Assembly (NCBI RefSeq): GCF_006715145.1
Contig: NZ_VFMR01000001.1
Span: 1-64,000 of the forward strand
From: Microbacterium sp. SLBN-146
GTDB taxonomy: Bacteria; Actinomycetota; Actinomycetes; Actinomycetales; Microbacteriaceae
DNA length: 64,000 bases
Direction of reading: 5' to 3'
The position numbers and the translations under genes were made by a program. Below the pieces are notes generated by a model that was given only the letters and a program-made list of their open reading frames with translations, was not told where the DNA came from and made no database searches. Numbering within the stretch: position 1 is the first letter of the stretch; every line of letters begins with the position of its first letter. This document shows positions 25,862 to 34,709 of the stretch, one piece after another.

Positions 25862-25890
25862 TCGCCGCGAGAGAGCCCGTACCCCGCGCG

Positions 25891-25903
25891 TAGACTTGAG
25901 GCC
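25891..25903 (+). promoter_or_regulatory. leaderless-type -10 box (TAGACT, 7 nt before GTG)
   Basis: TAGACT at 25891-25896 followed by seven bases and the GTG at 25904, with no ribosome-binding sequence. Confidence 0.6.
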
Positions 25904-26326
25904 GTGCCAGAGACCCCCAACGTGCCGCCTCAGAAGCCCGCGGAGCCCGTGCCCGCACAGCCCGTCGATGCACAGCCCGGCGCAGCACAGCGTGGTCCGC
26001 TCTCGGCAATCGACGTCCTCGCTTTCATCAGCGAGCTCTTCGCCTTCGCGACTCTCGCCGTCTGGGGCTTCGTGGCGTGGCCATTCCCGTGGAACATCGT
26101 CGCCGGCATCGGCGCTCCGGTCGTCGCCATCCTCGTCTGGGCACTGTTCGTCTCCCCCCGCGCCGTCTTCGCGGTGCACCCCTTCGTGCGCGCGGTCGTG
26201 GAACTCCTCGTCTACGCGTCCGCCACGATCGCATTGTGGAGCATGGGGCTCACGTGGGTCGGTCTCGTCTACGGCGTCCTCGCGGTGACGATCGGGGTCA
26301 TTGCGGGTCGCCGACGGTTCGCATGA
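25904..26326 (+). CDS. DUF2568-like small membrane protein
   Basis: 140 residues. A Pro/Ala-rich cytoplasmic N-terminus of about 33 residues leads to four membrane helices. The first is LAFISELFAFATLAVWGFVAW, and two others are IGAPVVAILVWALFVSP and AVVELLVYASATIALWSMG. The arrangement and the E-x-L-x-A-x-A-W pattern match DUF2568 (YrdB) proteins, whose role is unknown. The GTG is chosen because the -10 box sits directly before it. The stop overlaps the next gene by 4 bp. Confidence 0.75.
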   Translation: MPETPNVPPQKPAEPVPAQPVDAQPGAAQRGPLSAIDVLAFISELFAFATLAVWGFVAWPFPWNIVAGIGAPVVAILVWALFVSPRAVFAVHPFVRAVVELLVYASATIALWSMGLTWVGLVYGVLAVTIGVIAGRRRFA

Positions 26327-27711
26327 GCACCGTCGACGTCGTCGAGCGTCTCCGGGCGTCGCTCGGCGACAGGGTCGACACGACCCATGAGTCCCTGCAG
26401 TCCGCCCGCGCGGACAAGTCGGGGCATGCGGCATCCGGTGTTCCCCTCGCCGTCGTCCACGCGGCATCCGTCGACGACGTGCAGACGACGCTCCGCATCG
26501 CGAACGAGACCGCGACGCCCGTCGTGACGAGAGGTGCGGGGACAGGCCTCGCGGGCGGGGCGAACACGGGCGCCGGCGAGATCTCGCTGTCGATGCGCCG
26601 CATGGATCGCATCCTGGAAGTACGCCCCGATGACCTGCTGGCCGTCGTCGAGCCCGGCATCCTCAACGCCGACCTCAACGCCGCGCTGGCACCCCACGGC
26701 GTCTGGTGGGCTCCCGATCCCGCCAGCCGCGCGATCTCGACGGTCGGCGGCAACATCGCCACCGGCGCCGGCGGACTGCTCTGCGCCAAGTACGGTGTCG
26801 TCCGCGACGCGGTCCTCGCGCTCGATGTCGTGCTGGCCGACGGGCGGCTCCTGCACCTCGGGCACCGCACGGTGAAGGGCGTCACGGGGCTCGACCTGAC
26901 GTCGCTCTTCATCGGGTCGGAAGGGATCCTCGGCGTTGTCGTCGGCGCGACCCTCAAGCTCCGCCGGCTCGTGCCGGGTGAGCTGTGCACGATCGCGGCG
27001 ACGTTCACCGATGTCCGCGCGGCCGCGGCCGCATCGGCTGCCGTCACCGCCGCGGGGATCCAGCCCGCGATCATGGAGCTCATGGATGCCGCGTCGCTCG
27101 CGGCCGTCCACGCGCATCTCGGAATCGACACGCCCCCCGCGGGCGCCGCGCAGCTGACGATCCAGACCGACGGACCCGCCGCCGTCGCGGAGGCCGACGC
27201 CATCGCGGAGGTCCTGACCGTTGCGGGAGGCACGGTCGCCGTCACGCAGGACCGCGCCGAGGGCGAGCGCCTTCTCATGATCCGCCGCTCCATGCACCCC
27301 GCGATGGAGAAGCTCGGCACGTCGCTCATCGAGGACGTCTCGGTACCGCGGAGCGCTCTGCCGGCGATGTTCGACGAGATCGCGCGCGTCGAGCGTGAGC
27401 ACGGCGTCGTCATTCCCACGATCGCGCACGCGGGCGACGGCAATCTGCATCCCAACTTCCTCTTCGACTCCGCGCCCGACGAGCACGGGATCATCGACGT
27501 GCCCGACGAGATCTGGGTGGCAGCGGACGACATGTTCCGCGCGGCCCTCCGACTCGGCGGCACCTTGACGGGCGAGCACGGCATCGGAGTTCTCAAGCGT
27601 CGTTGGCTCGCCGACGAACTCGGCGACGATCAGTGGGAGCTGCAGCGGCAGATCGCGCGAGTGTTCGATCCGCGCGGCATCCTCAATCCGGGCAAGGTCT
27701 TCGCGCCCTGA
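26323..27711 (+). CDS. FAD-binding oxidase (GlcD / D-lactate dehydrogenase type)
   Basis: 462 residues. The N-terminal PCMH FAD domain has VVTRGAGTGLAGGANTGAG (67-85) and PDPASRAISTVGGNIATGAGG. The C-terminal cap domain ends with the family signatures IAHAGDGNLHPNF and TLTGEHGIGVLKRRWL. It would oxidise a 2-hydroxy acid such as glycolate or D-lactate and pass electrons to the quinone pool or a partner. No GlcE/GlcF subunits are nearby, so a stand-alone D-lactate or D-2-hydroxyacid dehydrogenase is more likely than glycolate oxidase. Confidence 0.88.
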   Translation: MSTVDVVERLRASLGDRVDTTHESLQSARADKSGHAASGVPLAVVHAASVDDVQTTLRIANETATPVVTRGAGTGLAGGANTGAGEISLSMRRMDRILEVRPDDLLAVVEPGILNADLNAALAPHGVWWAPDPASRAISTVGGNIATGAGGLLCAKYGVVRDAVLALDVVLADGRLLHLGHRTVKGVTGLDLTSLFIGSEGILGVVVGATLKLRRLVPGELCTIAATFTDVRAAAAASAAVTAAGIQPAIMELMDAASLAAVHAHLGIDTPPAGAAQLTIQTDGPAAVAEADAIAEVLTVAGGTVAVTQDRAEGERLLMIRRSMHPAMEKLGTSLIEDVSVPRSALPAMFDEIARVEREHGVVIPTIAHAGDGNLHPNFLFDSAPDEHGIIDVPDEIWVAADDMFRAALRLGGTLTGEHGIGVLKRRWLADELGDDQWELQRQIARVFDPRGILNPGKVFAP

Positions 27712-27729
27712 GTCAGCCGCCCCGTCGAT

Positions 27730-28383
27730 TCACGCGGGCGGCGGGTACACCTGCACGTCGGCCTCCGGCGGTCCGCCGGCGCGCGGCGCCTGCACGATCG
27801 CGAGGATGCCGATGACGGCGACGCCGATCGTCACGACGGCCTGCGAGAGGACGTAGGGGACGAGAAGTTCGTCGCCGCGCATCCCCGGCGTGACAGCGAG
27901 AATCTGAGCCACGACGTTGACGCCCACCGCAACGGCCACGGCGATGAGCGGCACCCATCGGACCGACCTCGGTACGGCTGCCGCACGCCCGACCTGGACG
28001 AGCCCGATCACGAGCGCGACGACCGGAAGGAGGAGCGAGACATACGAGAGGGCGAGCAGACCGGGATCGGGTGACCCGTCCTGCGGGTAGACCACCAGTC
28101 GGCCCACGATGCCCAGCACGAGCGGCGCGACGCCCGCGACGATGAGGGCCGTGACGCCGAGCGGGCGCCGGTCGACGACGCTGCCCGCGCGACGCCACCC
28201 CAGCGCGAACAGGACGAGCGCCGCACACCACAGGATGTCCGCGACCACCCCCGACAGGAAGAGCGGAAACGGCGGGTTGGATGCCACGACGCGAAGGAGC
28301 GCGACGGCGACGAGGAGCGAACCGCCGACCTGCCAGGCGATGCGCGCGTCTGCGCGGCGGGGGGCGGCTGCGGCATCCGTCAT
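27730..28383 (-). CDS. hypothetical membrane protein
   Basis: 217 residues with about six membrane helices (for example ALSYVSLLLPVVALVIGLV and WVPLIAVAVAVGVNVVAQIL) and a short Pro-rich C-terminal tail. No family is recognised. The start is supported by a leaderless-type -10 box directly before it. It converges on the FAD oxidase 18 bp away. Confidence 0.7.
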   Translation of the reverse strand: MTDAAAAPRRADARIAWQVGGSLLVAVALLRVVASNPPFPLFLSGVVADILWCAALVLFALGWRRAGSVVDRRPLGVTALIVAGVAPLVLGIVGRLVVYPQDGSPDPGLLALSYVSLLLPVVALVIGLVQVGRAAAVPRSVRWVPLIAVAVAVGVNVVAQILAVTPGMRGDELLVPYVLSQAVVTIGVAVIGILAIVQAPRAGGPPEADVQVYPPPA

Positions 28384-28395
28384 CTCACCAGCCTA
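28384..28395 (-). promoter_or_regulatory. leaderless-type -10 box (TAGGCT, 6 nt before ATG)
   Basis: On the minus strand TAGGCT (28395-28390), six bases, then the ATG at 28383. Confidence 0.6.
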
Positions 28396-28410
28396 TGTAT
28401 CAGGTGAGGG

Positions 28411-29190
28411 TCAGATCCCCTGCCACTCGGGTTTGGTGGCGTAGGCGTACCGGTAGTAGTCGGCGCGTTCGAGGGCCGACGCGGCGGCCTCGTCCACGAT
28501 GACCGTGGCGTGCGGATGCAGTTGGATGGCCGACCCCGGCACCGAAGCCGAGAGCGGCCCTTCGACGGCGCCCGCGACGGCCGCCGCCTTGCCTTCTCCG
28601 AACGCGAGCAGCACGAGATGCCGTGCCCGCAGGATCGTCCCGAGCCCCTGCGTGATGCAGTGGCGGGGAACGTCGTCGATCGCGTCGAAGAAGCGTGCGT
28701 TGTCGCGCCGCGTCTGCTCCGTGAGCGTCTTGACGCGCGTGAGCGAGGCGAACGACGAGCCGGGCTCGTTGAATCCGATGTGCCCGTCGGTGCCGATTCC
28801 GAGGATCTGCAGCGCGACACCGCCCGACTCCTCGAGGGCCCGCTCGTAGTCATCGCCCGCGTGCGTGATGCCCGCGAGCGACCCATCGGGAACGCGGACG
28901 CGGGACGGGTCGAACCCCAGTGGCTCGACGACCTCTCGCGTGATGACCGACCGGTACGATTCCGGATGCCGCGGGTCGAGGCCCACGTACTCGTCGAGGG
29001 CGAAACCGCGGACCCGCGAGACGTCGACACCCGCGAGTCGCGTTCGCAGCGCCTCGTAGACCGGCAGCGGAGTCGAGCCGGTCGCGAGGCCCAGGACGAC
29101 GTCGGGATCGGCGCGGATGAGCCGCACGATCTCGTCGGCGACGAGCGCACCCCCCTCGCCCTCTTCTCGCACGATGACGACTTCAGCCAT
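28411..29190 (-). CDS. nagB: glucosamine-6-phosphate deaminase
   Basis: 259 residues. It converts glucosamine-6-P to fructose-6-P and ammonia, completing GlcNAc breakdown. Active-site motifs are LGLATGSTPLPVY (phosphate loop), FALDEYVGL with the enolising base Asp66, and GIGTDGHIGFNEPGS with Asp135, His137 and Glu142. The length is near that of short NagB forms without the E. coli allosteric tail. The ATG has an excellent GGAGGTGG ribosome site and overlaps the kinase gene by 8 bp. Confidence 0.94.
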   Translation of the reverse strand: MAEVVIVREEGEGGALVADEIVRLIRADPDVVLGLATGSTPLPVYEALRTRLAGVDVSRVRGFALDEYVGLDPRHPESYRSVITREVVEPLGFDPSRVRVPDGSLAGITHAGDDYERALEESGGVALQILGIGTDGHIGFNEPGSSFASLTRVKTLTEQTRRDNARFFDAIDDVPRHCITQGLGTILRARHLVLLAFGEGKAAAVAGAVEGPLSASVPGSAIQLHPHATVIVDEAAASALERADYYRYAYATKPEWQGI

Positions 29191-30106
29191 GCGCGACCAC
29201 CTCCGTGCCGGCCGTGTCTCCGATGAGGGCAGCGCCGACGGCGGCGGCGGGCGACCCGGACGGGAGCAGCTCGATGCGCTCCTCGAGACGGAGCGAGCGC
29301 AGGAAGGGGGATGCCGCGGCGCTCGCGGCGAGCTCGGCCGAGACGTCCGCGAGAAGAGGCGCACCCAGCCCCGTGAGCCCTCCCCCGATCACGACCACGT
29401 CGACGTCGACCGTCAGGACGAGCACCCGGACCGCGGCGGCGACGGCGCGGGCGAGGCCCGCGCGCAGATCCCGCGCGCGGGCGTCCCCGGCATCCGCGGC
29501 CGAGAAGACGTCGCTGACGGGATGGACGCCGGGGCTCCCCCAGCGCTGCGCGAGGGACCCGCCTCCCGCGAGCGCTTCGATGCAGCCGCGCTGTCCGCAC
29601 GGGCAGAGCGGGCCGTTCGGGTCGATCGAGATGTGCCCGATCTCACCGGCCGTGCCGCGCACGCCGCGGATCAGGGCGCCGTTGTGCACGATGCCGGCCG
29701 CGACACCCGTCCCGAGATTGAGGTAGGCCATCGATCCCGACCCGCCGTGGAGCGCGGAGGCACCGAGAGCTGCCGCCTTGACGTCGTTCTCGACGCGGAT
29801 CGGCGCCCCCAGCGACGCGCCGACGGCGTCGTACAGGTCGAGCTCGGCGACACCCAGGTTGACAGCGTGGACGACGCGGGCCGTCCCCGGCTCGACTTGA
29901 CCGGGGATGCCGATGCCGATCGAGGCGACCTCGTCGGCGGGGATCCCGGCATCCTCACGAAGAAGCGCGACGGCCTCGACGATCGTCCGGATGACGGCCG
30001 ATGCCCCCCACCCGGTCGGCACGCGTACGCGTCCGGCGAGCGCTCCGCTCGGGTCGAGGGCGACGGCATCCGTCTTCGTGCCGCCGACGTCGAGCCCGAT
30101 CCTCAT
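29183..30106 (-). CDS. ROK-family sugar kinase (probable N-acetylglucosamine kinase)
   Basis: 307 residues. The ATP-binding start is MRIGLDVGGTKTDAVAL. The catalytic Asp108 is in VENDVKAAALG. The ROK zinc site uses His158 in GEIGHISID with Cys168, Cys170 and Cys175 in CPCGQRGC. It lies between sugar permeases and nagB, so it most likely phosphorylates imported GlcNAc. The start at 30106 has a strong GGGGGAGG ribosome site. An in-frame ATG at 30151, overlapping the permease stop as TGATG, would add 15 residues that look unlike a ROK N-terminus. Confidence 0.88.
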   Translation of the reverse strand: MRIGLDVGGTKTDAVALDPSGALAGRVRVPTGWGASAVIRTIVEAVALLREDAGIPADEVASIGIGIPGQVEPGTARVVHAVNLGVAELDLYDAVGASLGAPIRVENDVKAAALGASALHGGSGSMAYLNLGTGVAAGIVHNGALIRGVRGTAGEIGHISIDPNGPLCPCGQRGCIEALAGGGSLAQRWGSPGVHPVSDVFSAADAGDARARDLRAGLARAVAAAVRVLVLTVDVDVVVIGGGLTGLGAPLLADVSAELAASAAASPFLRSLRLEERIELLPSGSPAAAVGAALIGDTAGTEVVAHG

Positions 30107-30150
30107 CGGCCGTCCTCCCCCGGGGAAGTCGGCTGTCGTTCCCGCGCGCA

Positions 30151-31020
30151 TCAGCCCTTGACCGCCCCGGAAACCAGGCCGCCGGTCATCCGGCCCTGAA
30201 TGATGAGGAAGAAGACGACGACGGGGATGGCCACGAGGGTCGAGCCTGCCATGAGCTCGGCCCAGTTGATGCCGCCGTTGGGATCGAGGAACGTGCGCAG
30301 CCACACGGGCAGCGTCATCGCCTCGGGCCGCGCGTTGAGCACGAGGGCGAAGAGGAACTCGTTCCACGCCTGGATGAAGCCGAAGATGCCCGTCGCGACG
30401 AGACCCGGCGCGAGCAGGGGGAACGTGATCCGCCAGAACGCCTGCGAGCGGCTGAGTCCGTCGATCATCGCGGCCTCCTCGAGCTCGATGGGCACCCCGT
30501 TGACGAATCCGCGGAGCGTCCAGATCGTGAACGGCAGGACGGCCGCGATGTACACCGCCGACAGACCGAGGACGGTGTTGAGCAGCTGCCATCCGTCGAT
30601 GAGGCGGAAGGTCGAGATGATCATCGCCTCGGCGGGGATCATCTGGATGAGGAGGATCGCGATGATGAAGCCCGCGCGGCTGCGGAAGCGGAAGCGCGTG
30701 ACGGCGAGCGCCGCGAAGAAGGCGAAGACGAGCGACACGACGACCGTGATGAGCGTCACGATGAGCGAGTTTCCGAGCGCGGGGAGGAACGGCACGCGGC
30801 CCGAGTCGAAGATGACGTTGATGTAGTTGTCGAGCGTGCCGTTGTCGGGCCAGAAATGCAGATCGCTCCCGCGCACCTGGCCGTTCGGCTGGAAGGACGT
30901 GTTGACCATCCAGTAGACGGGGAAGACGGATGCCGCGAAGACGACCACCGCGGCGGCAGCCAGGATGATCGATACGGGACGCACGCGGCGCCGGCGCGGA
31001 GCGAGGGTCGCGGCGGTCAC
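30151..31020 (-). CDS. CUT1 sugar ABC transporter permease (MalG type)
   Basis: 289 residues with six membrane helices. The EAA-type coupling loop reads PIELEEAAMIDGLSRSQAFW, as in MalG-like proteins. The start is GTG, overlapping the stop of the partner permease by 4 bp. It belongs to the importer encoded with the binding protein at 32084. Neighbouring GlcNAc genes suggest GlcNAc or chitobiose as substrate. Confidence 0.92.
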   Translation of the reverse strand: MTAATLAPRRRRVRPVSIILAAAAVVVFAASVFPVYWMVNTSFQPNGQVRGSDLHFWPDNGTLDNYINVIFDSGRVPFLPALGNSLIVTLITVVVSLVFAFFAALAVTRFRFRSRAGFIIAILLIQMIPAEAMIISTFRLIDGWQLLNTVLGLSAVYIAAVLPFTIWTLRGFVNGVPIELEEAAMIDGLSRSQAFWRITFPLLAPGLVATGIFGFIQAWNEFLFALVLNARPEAMTLPVWLRTFLDPNGGINWAELMAGSTLVAIPVVVFFLIIQGRMTGGLVSGAVKG

Positions 31021-32003
31021 AGGGTCTCCTCCTTGATGCTCCCGCGGACGTAGAAGATCGACAGCGCGATGAGCAGCAGCACGACGATCACCGAGATCGC
31101 GCCGCCCGTCCCGAAGTCTCCCGATCCGAGCGAGACGCGGTAGATGTAGACGCCGAGGGTGTTCGTCTCCTCGGCGAGACCGCCGATCGACTGCAGGGCG
31201 TAGATCTGCGTGAAGACGCGGAGGTCCCAGATGACCTGGAGGATCGTCACGATGATGAGGATCGAGCGGATCGACGGGACGATGACGAGGAAGAAGCGCT
31301 TCGCCGCGCCTGCACCGTCGAGTTGGGCGGCTTCGAGGACCTCCTCCGACACCTGTGTGAGACCCGCGTAGACCGTGAAGGCGACGAAGGGCACCGCGCC
31401 CCACACGATGATGATCGTCGCGACGGCGAAGAAGCTGAGCGGATCGATGAGCCACGCGTGGCCGTCGAAGTCGAGTCCGAACCAGTTCGTCAGCACGTTG
31501 TTGAGGACGCCGTACTGCGTGTCGAAGATCCAGCCCCACACGATCGTCGCCGACAGGGGCGGCATCGCCCACGCCAGCAGGAGCCCGATCGAGACGAGCG
31601 TGCGCAGCGCCTTCCCGAGGCTGTTCATGAGAAGAGCGACGAGGATGCCGAGGACCATCGTCGTGACGACGCAGACGACCGCGAACACGACGGAGCGGGT
31701 CAGGACCTGCCAGAACTGCGGGTCCGTCAGGACGCTCGCATAGTTGTCGAAGCCGACGAACTCGGGCGGAGCGCCGAAGACCTGTGCCCGCCCGAACTCC
31801 TGGAACGACATGACGAGGAGTTGGACGAGCGGCCATCCCGTGATGACCGCGAGCACGATGAGCGCGGGCGCCAAGAGGGCGTAGGGCGTGAAGCCGCCGC
31901 GACGGAGGCGGCGCCTGCGGGATCGCGGCGCCGGGTCGGGCGGAGCGACGAGACGCTCGCCGTCGACGGCGCTGACGGCCGGTGCGCTGGGCGCGACGGA
32001 CAT
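31017..32003 (-). CDS. CUT1 sugar ABC transporter permease (MalF type)
   Basis: 328 residues. A basic cytoplasmic N-terminus (SRRRRLRRGG) is followed by six helices. The coupling loop EEVLEAAQLDGAGAAKRFFL is the MalF-type EAA motif. A ribosome site (AGGAG) precedes the ATG at 32003. With the MalG-type partner it forms the transmembrane channel. No ATPase gene is present in the operon, so a shared MsiK-like ATPase encoded elsewhere probably drives it. Confidence 0.92.
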   Translation of the reverse strand: MSVAPSAPAVSAVDGERLVAPPDPAPRSRRRRLRRGGFTPYALLAPALIVLAVITGWPLVQLLVMSFQEFGRAQVFGAPPEFVGFDNYASVLTDPQFWQVLTRSVVFAVVCVVTTMVLGILVALLMNSLGKALRTLVSIGLLLAWAMPPLSATIVWGWIFDTQYGVLNNVLTNWFGLDFDGHAWLIDPLSFFAVATIIIVWGAVPFVAFTVYAGLTQVSEEVLEAAQLDGAGAAKRFFLVIVPSIRSILIIVTILQVIWDLRVFTQIYALQSIGGLAEETNTLGVYIYRVSLGSGDFGTGGAISVIVVLLLIALSIFYVRGSIKEETL

Positions 32004-32083
32004 GGGAGGCTCCTGCGGGTCTGGTCGGATCGGCCGGGGGGCGGGTCGCGCGCGGTCGGTGGATCCGCGCGCGACCCGGAGGG

Positions 32084-33328
32084 TCATCCGTTGAGGATGT
32101 CCTCGATCTTGACGTCGACCTCTTCTGCGAGGGAGGCGACGTCGCCTCCCTGCGCGATCTTGACGAAGAAGTCCTCGAGGATGCGCGCAGCCTCGACCTC
32201 GGCCCAGTTGGGGGATGCGGGCGTGAGCTTCGCATTCCCCGCGGCCTCCGTGAACGCCTGCGCCTCCGGACTGTCGCCGAGCGTCGACGCGAGCGACTTC
32301 TTGGCCGGGATGAGGCCGTTCTCTCCGTAGATGGTCTGGAAGTCGTCGCTCAGGATGATCTCCAGCGCGCTCTTGGCGAGGTCGGGGTTCGCGGACTTCG
32401 CCGAGATGCCGATGTTCGATCCGCCCGCGAAGACCTGTGCCGCGCCGCCGTCGACACCCGGGAGCGCGTAGACGAACGGGGCCGCCGGAGGATCCGCCGT
32501 CTCGCACGCGCTCGCGAGCCCGAGCGCCCAGTTCGGCGCCGAGAACTGGATCGACGTGCCCTCGCAGTACGGGGTCCACGGTTCGGCGTTGTCGCCGTCC
32601 TGGGGTGCGATCGAGGCGTTGACCATGAGGTCCTGGACCTGGAGCAGACCCTCGATCGACTCGGGCGAGCTCAGCTGCGCATCCCACTCCTCGCCGTCCG
32701 CGACGGCGATCTCTCCGCCGTTCTCCCAGATGAAGGGGAGCGCGTTGTACCAGTCCTGGCCTGCGAAGTAGATGCCCGACTTCTCGGGGTTGGCCGCGTG
32801 GAGCTCCTTCGCCGCCGTGATGTAGTCGTCGAGCGTCGCGGGCGCCTCGGTGACGAAGGCGGGGTCGGCGAAGACGACGCGCGCGCCGGAGTAGAGGGGC
32901 GGTGCGTAGAAGGCCCCGTCATAGGACCCTGCCTCGACGAAGCCGGGGAGCAGGTCGTCGCCGCCGAGGTCCTCGTAGATGTCACTGATGTCCAGCAGAG
33001 CGCCGACCGACGTGAACGCGGGTGCCTGCGTGTTGCCGAACTCGACGATGTCGGGGCTGTCCGAGGACGACAGGCTCGTCGTGAGCTTGTCGACGAGGCC
33101 CTCCCACGTCTGCTCCTCGATCACGAGGGTCGAACCGGGGTTCTCGTCCTCGAACGTGTCGACGAGATAGTCGCGCGCCTCCTGCGGAGTATCCGTGCCG
33201 ACGAGCCACACGCGGATCTCCGCGCCGTCCGTATCGGGGGAGCCCGCGTCCGCGCCGCCGGCGCAGCCGGCGAGCACGAGAGCCGTGGCGCCGAGGAGCG
33301 CCGCGGCTCCGAGCGTCTTCTTCATCAT
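32084..33328 (-). CDS. CUT1 sugar-binding lipoprotein
   Basis: 414 residues. The signal peptide ends in the lipobox VLAGCAGG, and the mature protein is a family-1 solute-binding fold (IRVWLVGTDTPQEARDYLV, FAGQDWYNALPFIWENGGEI, FAGGSNIGISAKSAN). It has extra acidic stretches. It likely binds GlcNAc or a chitin disaccharide, judging from the kinase and nagB downstream. Two adjacent ATG codons occur at 33328 and 33325; the first is better spaced from GAAGGA. Confidence 0.92.
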   Translation of the reverse strand: MMKKTLGAAALLGATALVLAGCAGGADAGSPDTDGAEIRVWLVGTDTPQEARDYLVDTFEDENPGSTLVIEEQTWEGLVDKLTTSLSSSDSPDIVEFGNTQAPAFTSVGALLDISDIYEDLGGDDLLPGFVEAGSYDGAFYAPPLYSGARVVFADPAFVTEAPATLDDYITAAKELHAANPEKSGIYFAGQDWYNALPFIWENGGEIAVADGEEWDAQLSSPESIEGLLQVQDLMVNASIAPQDGDNAEPWTPYCEGTSIQFSAPNWALGLASACETADPPAAPFVYALPGVDGGAAQVFAGGSNIGISAKSANPDLAKSALEIILSDDFQTIYGENGLIPAKKSLASTLGDSPEAQAFTEAAGNAKLTPASPNWAEVEAARILEDFFVKIAQGGDVASLAEEVDVKIEDILNG

Positions 33329-33389
33329 GCTGTTCCTTCGTTCTCTGGTGTCGGAGGGATCGAGCGATTCCTCCGTGGGGGCGAGTCGC

Positions 33390-34535
33390 CTAGGAGACTC
33401 CGAGTTGTCCGGAGAGGACCATGACGGCAGCACCGCGCAGGACGATGTCCTGGCCTTGCGCCGTCATCCGCACGCGGACGCCGTCGTGGAACTCGGCGAG
33501 GGTTCGCGTGCGGAGTGTCTCGAGTGCCGCGTCCATGAGCGGGCCGTCGAGAAGCTCAGGGGGACCGGAGAGCACGATCTCGGAGAGATCCAGCGCGCCG
33601 ACGATAGGGGCCAGCGCGATTCCGAGCCGCTCCCCCGCGTCCCGCAGGATGCGGTCGTGGTCGGCGGGGGATGCCGCGTCGAGCCGCTGCGCGAGCGACG
33701 GGACGGAGAGCCAGGCCTCGAGGCATCCGATCTTTCCGCACACGCACTCGGGCCCGCCGTCGGTGCCGACCGTCACGTGGCCGATCTCACCCGCGGCGAA
33801 TCGCGCGCCGCGCATCGGCTGACCGCCGGCGAGCAGACCGGAGCCGACACCGCGACCGATCTTGACGAGGAGCACGTCGTCGCCCGCTCCCCCGAAGGTG
33901 TACTCGGCCAGAACGGCCGCGTTCGCGTCGTTGGCGACGAGCACGGGGAGACCGAGGGCGTTGCGCAGCACTCCCTCGAGGTCGAAGCCGACCCAGCCGA
34001 AGTTCGGGGCGGCGAGGATGACACCGCGGGGGTCGACGACGCCGGGGCTTCCGACGCCGATGCCGAGGACCGGCGCATCCGCCGCGTCGACGAGTCCGCG
34101 CGCCAGTTCCACGACCGCATCGAGCAGGTCGCCGGCGACGGGAAGCGGGATCTCGCGCCGCTCGATGATGCTGCCGTCGAGGCCGAGGACCGCACCGATG
34201 ACGACCTCGCTCCCGGAGAGGTCGAGCCCGACGATGCGGTGGCCCGCGCGATCGAGGTCGACGAGGATCGCAGGCTTGCCGGGCCCCGACGACTCGCGCG
34301 TACCGGTCTCGACGATGAATCCGTCGGCGATGAGTTCGCCGACGAGATCCGAGATCGTGACGCGGGTGAGTCCCGTCTCGCGGGCGAGGTCCGCGCGACT
34401 CATGGCGGCCTGGTGGAAGAGGGTCTGGAGCACGAGCGAGCGATTGTGCGCCCTTGCGTGCTCGGGGAGGACCTTTCCGCCGGGGCGGAGGGCGCGTCCG
34501 GGAGCGAAAGCGCGGGCGCTGGTCGTTGCGGTCAT
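33390..34535 (-). CDS. ROK-family transcriptional repressor (NagC-like)
   Basis: 381 residues. A winged HTH at about 45-68 (MSRADLARETGLTRVTISDL) precedes a ROK sugar-binding domain from about 100. The zinc site is His253 with Cys264, Cys266 and Cys271 (CVCGKIGC). It lies at the head of the binding-protein/permease/kinase/nagB operon. The palindrome touching its start codon suggests it represses its own operon until an amino-sugar or its phosphate binds. A related motif before the hexosaminidase-nagA operon suggests it controls both. Confidence 0.9.
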   Translation of the reverse strand: MTATTSARAFAPGRALRPGGKVLPEHARAHNRSLVLQTLFHQAAMSRADLARETGLTRVTISDLVGELIADGFIVETGTRESSGPGKPAILVDLDRAGHRIVGLDLSGSEVVIGAVLGLDGSIIERREIPLPVAGDLLDAVVELARGLVDAADAPVLGIGVGSPGVVDPRGVILAAPNFGWVGFDLEGVLRNALGLPVLVANDANAAVLAEYTFGGAGDDVLLVKIGRGVGSGLLAGGQPMRGARFAAGEIGHVTVGTDGGPECVCGKIGCLEAWLSVPSLAQRLDAASPADHDRILRDAGERLGIALAPIVGALDLSEIVLSGPPELLDGPLMDAALETLRTRTLAEFHDGVRVRMTAQGQDIVLRGAAVMVLSGQLGVS

Positions 34536-34539
34536 GTTT

Positions 34540-34558
34540 GTTAGTAGACCTTACGAAC
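34540..34558 (-). promoter_or_regulatory. operator dyad before the ROK repressor operon
   Basis: GTTAGTAGACCTTACGAAC is an imperfect palindrome (GTTMGTARR / YYTACKAAC) that ends four bases before the repressor start codon. A related sequence lies before the GH20 gene. Confidence 0.6.
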
Positions 34559-34599
34559 TATCCGCTCGCAACCCCATCCCGCCATTTGCGCGGCGTCTT

Positions 34600-34673
34600 A
34601 ACAAAACTGTTACACGTCCCCGAAGGGCCGTAATACGACTGTTGCCCGCGTGTCCGCCGTCGTCCATTACGAT
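34600..34673 (+). promoter_or_regulatory. promoter region of the L,D-transpeptidase gene
   Basis: TTAACAAAACTGTTAC at about 34598-34613 is a small AT-rich inverted repeat unusual for this GC-rich DNA. -10-like boxes TAATAC (34631-34636) and TACGAT (34668-34673) lie downstream. Which one is used cannot be decided from sequence. Confidence 0.4.
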
Positions 34674-34709
34674 GAGTGAGAAGATTCCGGCTTTACCGGG
34701 GGGTGTTGC

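Noticed and set aside
30107..30151. Upstream start at 30151 for the ROK kinase
   Set aside because: The TGATG overlap is attractive, but the strong GGGGGAGG site and the typical MRIGLDVGG start support 30106.
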